From the NCBI GenBank assembly GCA_913042065.1, contig CAJWKB010000003.1, positions 1 to 44,174 of the forward strand: a stretch of 44,174 bases of DNA. The letters are read 5' to 3'. The notes under the pieces are model-generated. The model worked only from the letters and a program-made list of their open reading frames with translations, searched no databases and was not told the origin of the DNA. The position numbers were made by a program, and so were the translations under genes. Position 1 is the first letter of the stretch. Every line of letters starts with the position of its first letter. Source of the stretch: an uncultured Alphaproteobacteria bacterium. GTDB taxonomy: Bacteria; Pseudomonadota; Alphaproteobacteria; Puniceispirillales; Puniceispirillaceae. Shown one piece after another: positions 43,795 through 44,174 of this stretch.

Positions 43795-44174
43795 TTGAGC
43801 CAAACCGCCGAACTCATCTCGTACGAGCCTGCCACCGGAGCCGAACTGTGGCGCGCACCCCACGGCGATGTGGACGAACTGGTCGACCGCGCACGGCGCG
43901 CATGGCCCGCCTGGGCGTCCGAGCCGCTATCGAGGCGTATCGAACTGGTGCGCCGCTTCGCAATCCAGGTGGAAAAGGACCAGGAGGCTTTTGCCCGGCT
44001 GATCGCGCGCGAAACGGGCAAGCCGCTGTGGGAAGCGCGCACGGAAGTGTCCGCCGTGATCGCTAAGGTCGATATCTCGATAAAAGCCTATTCGGAGCGA
44101 ACCGGCCAGCGAAAACTCGACAGCGCGCTGCAAGGCTCTGCCGCGCTGCGCCACAAGCCGCACGCGGTCTGCAT
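43795..44174 (+). CDS. astD: N-succinylglutamate 5-semialdehyde dehydrogenase, N-terminal part (cut by window edge)
   Basis: The visible 126 codons read MSQTAELISYEPATGAELWR, then an aldehyde-dehydrogenase N-terminal domain with LIARETGKPLWEARTEV and KVDISIKAYSERTG. This last segment and LRHKPHAV closely follow AstD rather than other aldehyde dehydrogenases. AstD oxidises succinylglutamate semialdehyde in the arginine succinyltransferase pathway. No in-frame ATG exists after the stop codon at 43753, so the TTG at 43795 (AAGGG nine bases upstream) is taken as the start. The catalytic Cys lies beyond the window. No other ast gene is visible. Confidence 0.85.
   Translation, partial: MSQTAELISYEPATGAELWRAPHGDVDELVDRARRAWPAWASEPLSRRIELVRRFAIQVEKDQEAFARLIARETGKPLWEARTEVSAVIAKVDISIKAYSERTGQRKLDSALQGSAALRHKPHAVC

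Overview
The window falls into two unequal parts that look as though they come from two different alphaproteobacteria. Positions 1 to about 39,875 have moderate GC (about 53-55% in the lines I hand-counted near the right end). They carry a dense set of housekeeping genes in the gene order typical of Alphaproteobacteria. A marine SAR116-like or Rhodospirillales-like origin is only my guess. Positions from about 39,890 to the end are clearly GC-richer (63-80% in the lines counted) and carry genes typical of Sphingomonadales/Erythrobacteraceae: a GT4 glycosyltransferase, an alpha/beta hydrolase, a short SelO, a DUF3617 protein and the start of astD.

Left part, minus strand, read right to left. 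proS, lolC, lolD and dnaE lead into rpsB-tsf-pyrH-frr-uppS-cdsA-dxr-rseP-bamA-skp, where skp is cut by the window edge. This joins translation factors to isoprenoid, phospholipid and outer-membrane assembly. A 3-hydroxyisobutyryl-CoA hydrolase gene lies upstream of proS. A plus-strand group follows: hemB, a threonine dehydratase with an ACT domain, and the leucyl-transferase bpt. It converges on parC. parC ends a second long minus-strand operon, rpoZ-rsh-DUF2062-pdxJ-acpS-lepB-rnc-era-recO-parC, in which many genes overlap by 1-8 nt, with folK just upstream. Divergent from folK are an NYN nuclease gene and an overlapping family-5-like uracil-DNA glycosylase gene. These converge on dapA-smpB. 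A second PLP threonine/serine dehydratase precedes a four-gene cobalamin lower-ligand cassette: cobU, cobT, cobS and a histidine phosphatase.

Right part. The open reading frame at 39,696-40,775 begins as a GT4 glycosyltransferase. Near 39,875-39,890 it changes in frame into the C-terminal dimerisation domain of a long-form ribosome hibernation factor (HPF). Both partners are truncated and base composition changes at the same place. The simplest reading is an assembly or amplification chimera, though a real recombination is possible.

I found no tRNA or rRNA genes, CRISPR arrays, insertion sequences or phage genes. No gap between genes exceeds 300 bases. The non-coding signals worth noting are a structured rpsB leader, candidate promoters for dnaE and the NYN gene, and a few hairpins. 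I did not find a novel multi-gene system; the chimeric join is the most notable feature.
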